Made by a program: the position numbers and the translations under genes. From contig CM049314.1 of NCBI GenBank assembly GCA_026874595.1, forward strand, positions 35,197,229-35,261,228: a stretch of 64,000 nucleotides of DNA, given 5' to 3'. This stretch comes from Sipunculus nudus (Eukaryota; Annelida; Sipuncula; Golfingiida; Sipunculidae). The first letter of the stretch is position 1; each line of letters opens with the position of its first letter. Below, in pieces: positions 46,643-58,148 of this stretch. Below the pieces are notes generated by a model that ran no database searches, had not been told where the DNA came from, and saw nothing but the letters and a program-made list of their open reading frames with translations.

Positions 46643-47369
46643 TGTTACAGGTGCTCTTTTTATTGTGTGACACGGGTGTAACTCCTGTTGTGGCACTCGT
46701 GTCTGACCGCGTATTATATTCTGTGTTTAATCCGTACTGGTTGAACTCTCGTTGTCATGTTAGCCTTGAGTTTTTCACGCCTGACCGGGGTCACGTGATG
46801 GGCCTGGTGTGTGGAGATACTCCGCGTGGTTTTTCTAGAGAATTCCTGAAACGCATGTTTTACTGTGTAACCAAAGGGTAGAGAGCAGGAGAGCAGATTC
46901 CAGCGGACGCAGAAGCGTGTGTCAGGACCTTATCCGACCAATGCGGCAATTATAGATTTTCAAAGACTTTTTCCTGGATCTTATGCATTTGGACTTCAAT
47001 TTACTTTCTGGATTGTTGCAAGAGCTTTACACTGGACTGTCATTCTCCGAGACTTTACTTTTAAAGGACATATCGTTGTGATGATGTTGGTATCCAGGTA
47101 CTGTGCACATTATTTTCTATGTGATTGTATTGACTTGTTATTATACCGCTGTTTACTGTATAATTGTATTGATTTAGTGTATTGTAATGTTAGGATTGTT
47201 TTAAGAATAAATTATAGTTATTTGTTTACAAAAAACCACTGACTTCTTTATTCATTCCCCTAGACATTTCCCGCTGCCTAGTGTTACAAAATCTGATTTG
47301 TTTTTATCTCCATTACAAAGTTTGTGTTCATCACGCATACGTGATCTGTTTATATGAGGTTCCGTAACA
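46643..47369 (+). mobile_element. Solo LTR with 4-bp target duplication
   Basis: The 727-bp insertion starts TGTTACAGG and ends CCGTAACA, with a 6-bp perfect terminal inverted repeat TGTTAC/GTAACA. It is flanked by GTGT on both sides (46639-46642 and 47370-47373). The empty site is present at 31945-31965 (CTGTGTCTGTCTCTACAC). AATAAA lies near 47202. There is no internal coding sequence, so this is a solo LTR left by LTR-LTR recombination. It differs in sequence from the LTR at 15005-15733. Reading frames of 86 and 107 residues within it are not supported as genes. Confidence 0.85.
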
Positions 47370-47373
47370 GTGT

Positions 47374-48998
47374 CTACACCGTTAACTTCTTTGATAATTA
47401 TAATTCATTTTTACCTTGCAGACTGTGAATGCTCACACAGCACATGACACAATAGATTTCCATCACTGGAGATTCTTTGCTCCGCAGTTAAATTGCCAGC
47501 CCCGGTACTTCCCATGCGCTTTTCATACTTTTATGTGAACTCATTGTTTTACTCTTGTTCGTATTGACAATTGCTGCTAATCAATCTGGTAACATCTTAT
47601 AGACCTATTGGTCCTGCAAGTAAAAGAGTACATAATCTGTGATCAGGTAATATAGGGGATCAGGCACACCGGTGCGCCCCCTTGTGATCGTATAAAGTAC
47701 TTTGGAATAAGTCATCTGATACCACCGACAGGTGGCGAGATGTTATGTTTTAACCTTGCTTTGTATGACTTCACTAAAATGTGAACAGATTTTCATGGGA
47801 TATCTTGGCGTGTTATATTTTGGACGTAATCTGACTAATCATAACATGCTTTTTTATTTAAAGGAATCTACACCTATGCAATGGAACAATATCTTTTTGC
47901 CTGTCAGGTAACAGGTCCATTCTCTGGTATGAAGGGGCCGCCTTTCTTCTAGAGAACACCTGTTTTTTGACTGAATATTAAGTGAACATGACACACCTTA
48001 GTCTATGTGACAGACAGCACAGTTTGATAAAGAAAATAGCGGAGCTATATATGTAGGCTGAGGCAGTATTCTACTTGGAATGATAAAGTGTTCGACCATT
48101 AAAATAACACATACATTGGCTTCTTAAAAGTAAATGGAATAGCTATTGTATTCTCATGCTTTTAACAGTAGTTCGTTTTGTGATAGAGAAAATGTGCGCA
48201 TGAAGGGGCCAGCTCTATCGCACTACAAAGCTGCCTAATATCCTATGGCCGCCAGAGCACGACAGTATCTTTTAAAATGTTCAACAGAACATTGACACCT
48301 TTGCGGGGATATATGCTTTCAAATTTTAGACTCCGGTTAGATCCAATATCATTTCGCGATTATTCTGAACTTTTTTTATTCTGAACTGGTCATTTTACAT
48401 TTTTTATAGTGATAAATTTGAGAACAGTCAGAGATCAAATATGGCCTCTGGGCTGATATTTTGAAGAAACTATGAAATTTTTAAGTTTATCGAATTCTTT
48501 AATGAAATCAGTCAATATTTATTGGTTCATACTCATGCCGATTAACGTGCATTTTTTTTACTATTATATCCTTAATCACATGTCTACAGATGCAAGCCTT
48601 AAACAGATGTATCTTCCTTGTGTGGCTTTTTATCAAAGTACAGGTTTGGATTCACAACAAGAGATAATTACATAACAAATGTTTCAATCATCTTTCAGTT
48701 AAACGTGAATTAATGTGAACTGTGCAAACATTTGAACATATATTGAAGAATATTATATAGTTTCGATCTGTTCCAACATATTCAAGTCGATACATGGATT
48801 AGATACAAATTGAATTAAAAACAAAATACGTGAGATTGTTGTGCTTTTTTTGTCAGTGTACACTGAATGGATATATATTTTGCTACCAAGGTATAATTAA
48901 CAATCTAATTTTTTAAACGGTTTCGGTACTGGTTAGTGTTTTCGTCAAAGTGAAAGATTGAACAATGAAAGATACGACATTTCCGGTTTTTATTAAAC
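47374..48998. repeat. 3'-flank duplicon block, unit 5
   Basis: Nearly the same as 15734-17210 (including TTGCGGGGATATATGCTTTCAAATTTTAGACTCC-type text), so it belongs to class I. Noncoding. Confidence 0.7.
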
Positions 48999-49001
48999 CG
49001 G

Positions 49002-49513
49002 TTATTTGAATATGTATAGAACAGAAGTATTTGTGAACCAGTGGACTCCGTTAAGTAATGTGCTGTTCTCCTGTAATCTCTGAATGATTGTTGCCATCGT
49101 CTCTGGAGGAGCAGTCTTTCTGAAGTGAAGGGTGCCGGTCAGAAAATCCAAAATCTGGTCACCTTCTTCAACCCCCGTTAAAACAGTTATGTAAATAATG
49201 AGAAAAGAATATTTGTATTTCCTGATACAAACCTTTCTGGTAATGTATGGGACGACACGTTTAGAACCAATTGGACCTACCATTTCAGTCAATATAATTA
49301 ATCGAATTTTTCTAGACATTCGGTGGGTTAACTTTATATTAACCGCTTGAATACAGGAAAGAAGATATTTACCAACATTTGTCGAAAAAGGAAAGCAGTA
49401 TTTCTTGAAAGTAATTCCCGGTTTAAAGGAGTATTTCTCCAGATCACATTTCTGTTCCATTACTGCACGGGGGATATAAGGAAAATCTTCCATCAATGGA
49501 GCATCATGGCTAC
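49002..49513 (-). pseudogene. HNMT-like copy 5 (class I), 3' fragment
   Basis: Only exons 3 (49373-49513) and 4 (49002-49188) remain. Exon 3 is open and reads SHDAPLMEDFPYIPRAVME. At exon 4 the acceptor is destroyed: TTTACAGAAACTG of copy 1 has become TTTACATAACTG. A 44-nt stretch present in intron 3 of copy 1 is also missing. Upstream of exon 3 the intron ends in a short (TA)n and then switches, near 49636, to the left edge of a class II unit. Exons 1 and 2 are absent. Closest relative is copy 1. Confidence 0.8.
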
Positions 49514-49635
49514 CTTCAAAATAGAAAAAAACATATTGATTAAGAATTGTTGAAAGAAAATAGTTCATGATAAAAATTACGAAAATTACAAAGAAATACA
49601 CTGTATTTAATTACATACCGTTGTATATATATATA

Positions 49636-49910
49636 TTGTGCACTTTAATATATGACACCAGACTGGATATGTATTGTTTGCAGTTTTTCCTTTCAAAATT
49701 TTAATCAGCTGGCCTTTCTGCGATGATATTTTACACCATGACCATGCCTCTGTACATTATAATTTTTCATAAAGTAATTGAATGTTATTAATTACTTTTC
49801 AAAGTAATTGTAATTTAATCATTACTTTGTCAAATTTAAGTAATTTGTAATTGTAATTGTAATTGGTATTTTTTTGAGGTAATTGCAATTGTAATGATTT
49901 CTTTTCAATG
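49636..49910. repeat. Left part of class II unit, second copy
   Basis: Matches 21484-21720 (GTGCACTTTAATATATGACACC, GTAATTG repeats). Confidence 0.6.
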
Positions 49911-49914
49911 TAAT

Positions 49915-50125
49915 TGGCCCCAACCCTGGTGACTACTGCACCTGTGGGCCCTGGGTGGGTAATCGCCCCATTGCTGGGGAACTCCCAAAAGCACACTCGT
50001 TTATAAGTGAAATGCTGCGTGCAGAGAGGTCACCCAGAGTTTGGGAAAATCTTGCCGCCTCGGATGAGATTCGAACTCACTATCTCCCGGCTTTGAGTCC
50101 TGTGCTCTATCCGACAGAAGTCGGT
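49915..50125 (-). repeat. tRNA-like SINE segment, copy 6
   Basis: Closest to copy 1 at 21720. B-box-like GAGTTCGAATCTC on the minus strand; the A-box region is shortened (CTCTATCCGACAGAAG). Confidence 0.55.
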
Positions 50126-50129
50126 TAAG

Positions 50130-52350
50130 ATAAATTAATATCATTATATGTGTCTGTGTCCCCACCGGTAACCTCTTCGTAAATTATGATTTATTTTTAC
50201 CTTACAGACTGTTTTTGGTCGTCATTATACGAACACAGGACCGAAGGGGAAACCGCTCACACAACACACGACACAATAGATACAAATCACAGAAGATCTC
50301 AGTTTAAATGGCAGTTCCGAGACTTGATCTTGCGCGTTTCATTCGTTCATGTGTACTCATCTTTCTTTTTTATTTTGAATGATGCACTATAAATTAGCTG
50401 CATATTAGTCTTGAACCTATTGGTCCTGCAGGAATAACAATACATCATCTGTAATCTGGTCATGTGCTTTTATAAAAAAGAAGAATATTGGTGATCACGC
50501 ACATCGGAGCGTCACATTGTGATCGTGTAAGGCAATTTGGAATAAGTTATACCTCCTACAGGTGGCGAGAGGTTATGTTTTAACCTTGGTTGCTTTGTCT
50601 GACTTTACTAAAAACGTGAACGGATTTTAACGGAATTCCGTAGCGTGTTATATTTTGGAGGTATTCTGACTCACAATAACATGTTTTTCTTTATTTAACG
50701 AAATCTATACCTATGAAATGGGACAATATTTTATCCCTACCAAGTAACAGTTCCATTCACAGGTATGAGAGGAACGCCTTTGTTATAGAGAACACCTGTG
50801 ATTTCACTTAGCATTTTGTGAAGATTTATACCCTTTCTCTATGTGGCACAGTTTTACAAAATATAACGGCGGAGGTGTATATGTAGTCTGAGGCCGCATC
50901 TCTATGTAGAATGGAAAAGTGTTCCACCATTAAAATAACACAAGCATTGTCTTAACAATATTTAATAGAATAATTATGACATTCTCAAGATTTCAACAGT
51001 AGTTCATTTTTTAATTAGGGCTCCGCTTGAGAAGGTCCCAGAGAACAATTTTTCTTTTGCAAAAATTCGACAGTACATTGACACCTTCGCGGGGATGTGT
51101 GCTCTCAAATTTCAATGTCCAGTAAGGTCCAATATCTTTTAGCAATAACTTTGTAGATAATATTGTGAACATTCTGATAACTGGTCATTTTAGACTATTT
51201 GTAGTGGTAAATTTTAGACTAAACTGACGTCCAACATGGCCTCAGGGCTGCCAATTTGAAGAACTGGCGTCCTCGGGGGCCCTAAATGAGGACCGCAAAG
51301 TTCCGTTTATTTTTTTTTTCATATTGATTAAGATGCCAGCATTAAAGAAATTTATTTATTAATAATATCTTATATAAATTGTGAGCATTAAACATTTCAA
51401 AGAAACAAACTCTAATCCATAAGCGAATAAATACCTATTTAATTATATATATATATATATGTTTAAAGAATTTAACAAATTTACCACCCACGAAATCCAC
51501 GATAGTAAATACCTCCACGAATAATTACCATATTACCGGACCATAAGTAGTAAGCATGTGCAAGCAATAAATAAAGCAGTACGGAAATAATATCTTCAGG
51601 ATAAGCAAATCATTATCCATATATTGGATTACTCATTTTTTATAATCAAATATATATCCAAGAAAATATTTCAAAATAACAGAGACATAAGTTGATGTCA
51701 GGTTTTTCATTAGTTATCTGGTATATGCTTGGTTTAAATGAAGGTTTAAATAAGTAGAAATAAATAGTTTCACAGTTACAACATAAAAAATCAATGAGAA
51801 TATCATTATCATATGAATTCTCAATTGTTTCGAATTCTTTAAAAAAAAAATCAGTCTATATTTATGGGGTCATTCTCATGCCGACTTACGTGTATAAATT
51901 TATTCTATTATTATGTAAATCACATATCAAAAGATGCAAGCCTTAAATAGATGTATCTTCCTTGTGTGGCTTTTTATCAAAGTACAAGTTTCGATTCACA
52001 GCAAGAGACAATTTCGAGACAAATGTTTAAATATATTTCAATTTTACGTGAATAAGTATCAACTGTGCGAACATTTGAGCATATATTGAACAATACAATA
52101 TAGTTCTGATCCGTTCCAACATATTCAAGTCAATACATCGATTTTGATACAACATTGATTTTTTAAAATTGATACGTGATTTTTTGTGTGTATTTTTTCT
52201 TTGTACTCTGAATGGAAATGTATTTTGCTTCAAAGGTATTAATAGAAAATATTTGAAAAATATTGAAACTGTTTTCTGTGCTGGTCAGTGTTTTCTATAA
52301 CGTGAAAAATTACTCAATGAAAGATAACACATATACAAGATAACCCCTTT
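50130..52350. repeat. 3'-flank duplicon block, unit 6
   Basis: Collinear with 21960-24180 with few changes, including CTGGCGTCCTCGGGGGCCC and the long AT-rich stretch after it. Noncoding. Confidence 0.7.
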
Positions 52351-52352
52351 TT

Positions 52353-54120
52353 TTAATTCACCGGTTTCTTGATTATGTATAGAATAGAAGTATTTGTAAA
52401 CCAGTGGATTCCGTTAAGTAAAGTGCTGTCTTTCTCTAATCTTTGAATGATTGTTGTCACCGTCTTTGGAGGAGCAGTCATTCTTAAGTACGGGATGCCG
52501 GTCAGAAAATCCAAAATCTTGTCACCCTCTTCAAGCCCAATAAAACAGTTTCTGGAAATATTGTGGGAAAAAATATTTGTATTTCCTGATATACACCTTT
52601 CTTGTGCTGTATGGGGCAACAAGTTAAGAACAAATTGGACCTACCTTTTCAGTGAAAACAACAACTAAAATGTTTCTGAATATCATAGGCTGATCATTAA
52701 ATCAACTATAGGAAAAAAGGAAAGAAGATATTTACCAACATTTATAGAAGTAGGAATGCAGTGTTTCTTAAAAGTAAATCCCATTTTAAAGTAGTACTTT
52801 TCCAAATCACATTGAATTACCGCACGGGGGATTCCAGGGAAATCTTTTATCAATCGAGCGTCAGGGCTACCTTCAAAATAGAGACAAACACGTTCAGGAA
52901 TTAGTGATAGAAAATCGTTCACGATTACAGCAAGTCCGTATTATAGAATATAAAACACCCATGTATTTGCCAACTCCCTGTTTGTATTTATATTTGCATA
53001 TTTGCGTAGATTTCCTGATTATTGTGATTTTGACAGTTCATATTTATAACCAACATTGATAAAATTTAAACATATATTGGTCATACTTCTCATTTCTATC
53101 CACTCGTTGTGTTCAAACCATGAAACATGCTCATCGCTGGAAAGTTTATTTCCCGTAATTATATGCAATGCAAGAAAAACACCTCTAGGTTACAAGAGCT
53201 CATAATATTGGCAAAGCAACTTCTCAACGCCCGTCACACCATAGTGCGAGTGGATAAAATGTATAAAATGGTAGACTCCCACAGGCGGACCTTCTTCTAG
53301 GAACATCTCGTATGACATTTATCTCATCTCGAACTCAACTTTCGAGTATTCATCTTTACACAATACACTTTGTTTGAAAACATTGAAAACATCAGAATCA
53401 AGATCGACTACCTTGTATTTGATTCTTTTTCAACTCCGGGGCAACCTTCTGTAGTATCTTATTGGCTGGTTTTCGTAAAAAGAGTCCATTGAAACATTGA
53501 TTTCCTCATACTTCATCATAGTTGATTGATCCGTTTGACAAACTGAATACGTGTGACTATTTCTTCACATGATTTTAAATGAGACATTCTAATAAATTTT
53601 TAAAACTTTTTTTCTCTCGATTCTTATCAATTGTTGTTTTATTATATTTTAAATAATTGTTTTTAGCAATTATAATTTAGCAATTATCTAACTTTATAAT
53701 ATTCATTCAAAGATAATTTAATTGTGAAGCTTTGTCAGAACTGCACAGCTGAAAAAGGTTTTTTCCCATTCTTCAATAATATGTCATAAAATATTATTTC
53801 GAGATCTGAACCATTATCGGAACGATCGGTTGTAATCTCAGCCAAGTTTTTTTTACAGTTTTTATACAAATATCTTAAGTAACGAAATACATTCTATTCA
53901 ATTGAGTTTTTCAGGTAGGTGTCTCTGCAAATTTTCTATCGTTCGTTGTCCTCACCCAGATACCGATACATTGATCTGTGATGAGAATGGGATGGTCTGA
54001 ATAATACACGGGTATAATTCAGTTTTACCAGGACACAATCCGTCAATGTTTGGCCTTTTGGCCATATTAAACTTGCAAATATAATCTGTTAAATATGCAT
54101 AAAACCAAGAGTTGTTTATC
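52353..54120 (-). pseudogene. HNMT-like copy 6 (class II), multiply disrupted
   Basis: Exon equivalents are 53903-54120 (exon 1 remnant), about 53153-53473, 52736-52870 and 52353-52551. It shares with copy 2 the exon 1 truncation after KNSI, the lost exon 2 acceptor (TTTTTACG), the 1-nt insertion after VAPEL-type text, the TAA in the LSPGG region, the 6-nt deletion in exon 3 and the 1-nt deletion in exon 4. Private changes: a TAG in exon 1 after GEDNER, and loss of the exon 2 donor (GGGAAAT for GGGTAAT). It is a dead gene copied together with its flanks. Confidence 0.8.
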
Positions 54121-54326
54121 GGAGGGTCGCTTTGAACACCTTAAGCTTTCTCACAATAAAAGTAGAAATGCATAGACATGATTTTTTATTGTAGTGGGCT
54201 AAAATAAAGATGTTTATGAGTCGTGATATCAGTATAATGACCGGCTTCAAGGATCTACCATTCATGCATGCTCATAACTTACTGTACATATGCGGCACAG
54301 GTATTGATGATGTAAGAGCAATTTAC

Positions 54327-55645
54327 CCTCAGAAAGGAAAGAAGGAAGAACGGAAGCACACAGCCCGATCGCAAAAGTGTTTTCCTTAGGTGTGAGTCCT
54401 AGGCGATTGTTACCTGCAATGCGCATGCACGAAGCCGTCCGTCCACGAATAAAAGGGCCTTTATGTTGGGTGGTAAGCCTAACTTGAGAAAAAAGACTGA
54501 TACAAGTCATACGGAGGAATGCATTGCAGTGGTCTTCCATCATTTTGCATACACATCGTTGTAAACAGCTCACAATCTTAACATTAGGCTTCGAATGATG
54601 AATTATTACAACAACATAAATGTGAACTCAGAACCCAAACTGAAACTCTGTCTCTTTGGTAACGAGCCATTTCCTGTATCATGTGCAAGTTGCCTGCTCC
54701 CAGTTACCGATGGGAACTATGCTTGTATTCATGCGGTCAGAAATTCAACAACTATGTGGAGTGTTTTACCAATATGCTGAGTTCATATGGAACTCAAATT
54801 TTCTCACTCATGTTAGTTATCGTTAGAAAGTATTTTAATATGCTAAAGATTGGTCTGTTTCATGTAAAGTGACAGCGTATTTGTAGACCATGGGGCGTCA
54901 AAAATGACAAACTATTTGCATCCTCATAGAGCCTTAAAGTGCTTTCCTAGCTGAAGGATGTAACGGCACTCCGACAGCCAGTGCGCTGGTCGTAGACTCT
55001 CTAATGTCAGAGGGCCCAAAGGGCACTATTTCTTCCTGTTATAATTTCACTGACCATAAGATCAAAAATTTCCTGCTTCCAAGAATTGCTTTTAAAATAT
55101 GTAATCTGAAAGGTAAATGACCACATGACCTATATCTACATACCGTATTTTGGTTTTGGAGGTTTTGGGATCTGACAGCCATAAGTTGGTAGTTGCAGTG
55201 TTTAGTCACACAATATTGGTTGTATTTAGAACTGAACAAATACTGGTAATGTATGTGCTTGTCAATATTTTTTGAGTTTATATTGTTCTGTAGAAAAAGA
55301 AAATTATAGCTTTATGGGTGTATTTAAGTTCTGATAACATTAGTTTTCCCTTCGAGAGATTACGGATGAAAAACGGACCAAACGTCATTTAAAATATTAT
55401 ATACTTGAAGGTTAAGAAAACAAAACAAACTAAAAGGTTGTTCCGGTAGGAAACGGGCTTGCTTGGTACCAACAATGTTTCATTCCTTAATAATACACAT
55501 ACCTTCGCGTTACATATAACATCTGTTTCAAACCAAGTACTGTGGTTGCCTTTTTGTTTGCGAAGGTTTCAAATTCGCAATATTCGCAAAAAGGGAATTC
55601 TAGCGAAAATAAAGCCTTCGTGAATAAGAGTTTCTGTCGTTGAAA
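54327..55645. other. 1.3-kb segment absent from the sister unit
   Basis: The sister flank reads GCAATTTGCCAGTTGAAAGG at 26163. Here GCAATTT (54326) and GCCAGTTGAAAGG (55646) are separated by 1.3 kb. The extra segment contains a relative of the 1280-1330 hairpin (54965-55015). No terminal repeats or coding domain were seen. Confidence 0.55.
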
Positions 55646-56650
55646 GCCAGTTGAAAGGTAAAATATTAAAATGATGAATAGTACTTATATGAATGATATC
55701 ATGCAGATCTTTCAGATAAGGTGCCATTAATATATACCAATTTCCACTGGGTCTATATTCCCTTACGCCCCCGTGCAATTATTAAGATGTTGCACACTTA
55801 TTATTTAAGTAATTAGTAAAATAATGGTTATTCTATGCGTAGGCTTTTGTTAGGTGAGATTACGAAAATTTTAACCTCGCGAATATGAAGCCACAGTATA
55901 TTCACCACCTACCTGACAAACATGTCCTGCATCTTTGTTTAAACTCCTAGGAGAACACATATTAGGCAGAGAAGCGCATTCTCTGCGGGCGCTGCGGTTA
56001 AAAGCTTGATGAGGTCGAGGAAAACATTTAAAATGCATTTTAAATGATGTTTCCTCTTCAATATCTTAAACCTCTTTCACGAGTTTATGAGAGGACTGCA
56101 ATTTTCCTTAATATTTTATAAATGTCATCTCATAGACACATCGGCATAATTCTACATGCGAGTACGTTCTATACATTAAGAGTTATGACAACGCCATATG
56201 TTCGGACTGTAATACATCTTAATGAAAATGTTTTAATCAAATTGAATTACATCAATTTTTTTTTATATAAAATAATATAGGTCCCATTTTATTATTAGAA
56301 TTATACATGTCGAATACACTGATATTCATTTAACATATACTCCCGGGACATTCTGAGACCTTGAAAAATATTTACCGGTGGTGCCGACTGGTGGCAGAAC
56401 CGGGCACTTGTTCCAATAAAATGTTATTATGTCACTGAGATTATGACACTGAAATTATCTGTCAGCGCCATTCATAGCATATTACAAGTATTAACTCGGA
56501 TACGATGCGTGCATGTTGGGATGAGAATTTGTTTGGAAACGTTTCTTGGATAAATCAATTTGCTGCTACATGTTAAGGGCATATATCGTCAAGGTTCATC
56601 TACATCTTAATAATGATACAGTTTACCGTGACATCTTTTATTCTAATTCT
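55646..56650. repeat. 5' flank of class II unit, second copy (right part)
   Basis: Collinear with 26170-27125. Confidence 0.65.
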
Positions 56651-56654
56651 ATTA

Positions 56655-57765
56655 TTCCTACGTCCTTATCAGATTATATTCAGATTGGAAAAAGCCTGTG
56701 TCCTCATCTTGTATTCAGATTGCAGAACGCCTGTGTCCTAATCATGTTTTGATATTGCAGCCACCATATGTCCTCATCTTTTATTCAGAATGTAGCAAGC
56801 CTGTGTCCGCTACTTGGGTTGATATTGCAACACACCTGTGTACTCATCTTGTGTTGATATTGCAGCACACCATTGTCCTCATCTTATTTTCAGAATGCAG
56901 CCATACTGTGTACTTATCTTGTGATTAGTTGGCAGTAAGCTTGTTTCCATCTTGTATTCGGATTTAAGCAAGCTTGTGTTCTCATCTTGCATTCAGATCG
57001 CATTCAGTATTCAACAGGCCAGGGTCCTCATCTTGCATTCAGTTTACAAAACGCCTGTTTCCTCATCTTGTAATCCGATTGTAGCAAGCAAGTGTCCTCA
57101 TCTTTTGTTGAGGCTGCAGCACACCTGTGTCCTCATCATGTATTCAAATTGTAGCAAACCTGTGTTCTCTATCTTGTGTTGATATTGCAGTACATCTGTG
57201 TCTATATCTTTTATTCAAATTGTAGCAAGCATGTGTCCTCATCTTTTGTTGAGGCTTTAGCACGCCTGTGTCCTCATCTTGTATTCAGATTGTAGAAAAC
57301 CTGTGCCCTCATCTTATGTTCAGATTATAGCAATCCTGTGTCCTAATCTTGTGATCAGTTGGCAGCAAGCTTGGGTCCTTATCTTATATTTAAATTTCGG
57401 CAAGCTTGTTTCCATCTTGTATTCGGACTTAAGCAAGCTTGTGTTCTCATCATGCATTCAGATTGCATTCAGAATTCAACAGGCCTGGGTCCTCATCTTG
57501 CAATCAGTTTACAAAACGCCTGTGTCCTCATCCTGTATTCAGATTGCAGCACGCCTGTGTCCTCATCTTGTATTCTGATTACCTCATGCCTGTATCCTGA
57601 TCTTGTATTCTGATTGCAGCAGGGTCTTGTCCTCATCTTGTATTCTGATTACAGGATGCCTGTGTCCTCATATTTAATTCAGATTACCGAACGGCCTTGT
57701 CCTAATTTTGTATTAGGATGGCAGCAATTCTAGGTCCTCAATTTGCAGCAATCATGTCTTTTCTG
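56655..57765 (+). repeat. 35-bp minisatellite, array 2
   Basis: Same 35-bp unit as 29370-30275, about 30 copies. Both arrays share the rarer variant phrases GTTGGCAGCAAGCTTG and TTCGGATTTAAGCAA. Array 2 holds an internal duplication of this variant block (56930-57000 and 57355-57470). Confidence 0.9.
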
Positions 57766-58091
57766 AAATGGTACATATCTGACACAGTTTGTATGACTCA
57801 GAAATAAATTTATTTGACGATCTGTTTAAAAGAGTATCTAAATAAACAGGGTTTGAGTACAGGATTTGAAACTCTCGCTTATTGAAAATTAAGAACTTAA
57901 AATAGTAAAATAGGAAGCTACGCTTGGCTGCCTCTCCTGGTCGGTTCTCAGACCTCTGTGTCTACACATTCTAGGTTTTTAACTGCACTGATATCACTCA
58001 TATAGCTATACTTATACCCTGACACAAACAAGGCCAATAGACGTATCGTGGCGAGCTTTGTTTAACTTATACTGCAGATTGTCTAACAGCT

Positions 58092-58095
<4 letters not shown>

Positions 58096-58145
<50 letters not shown>
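58096..58145. repeat. (AT)n microsatellite
   Basis: About 50 bp of AT repeat. Confidence 0.9.

Positions 58146-58148
<3 letters not shown>

Noticed and set aside
46621-47242. Two plus-strand frames of 86 and 107 residues as a novel gene
   Set aside because: They lie within the solo LTR and have no domain.
15005-47369. The two LTRs (15005-15733 and 46643-47369) as copies of one family
   Set aside because: Similar length and TGTT/AACA ends, but the sequences do not align beyond the termini by eye.
49002-49601. 199-residue continuous minus frame as an intact single-exon HNMT gene
   Set aside because: It reads through intron 3; the comparison with sister copies shows a lost acceptor and missing exons 1-2.
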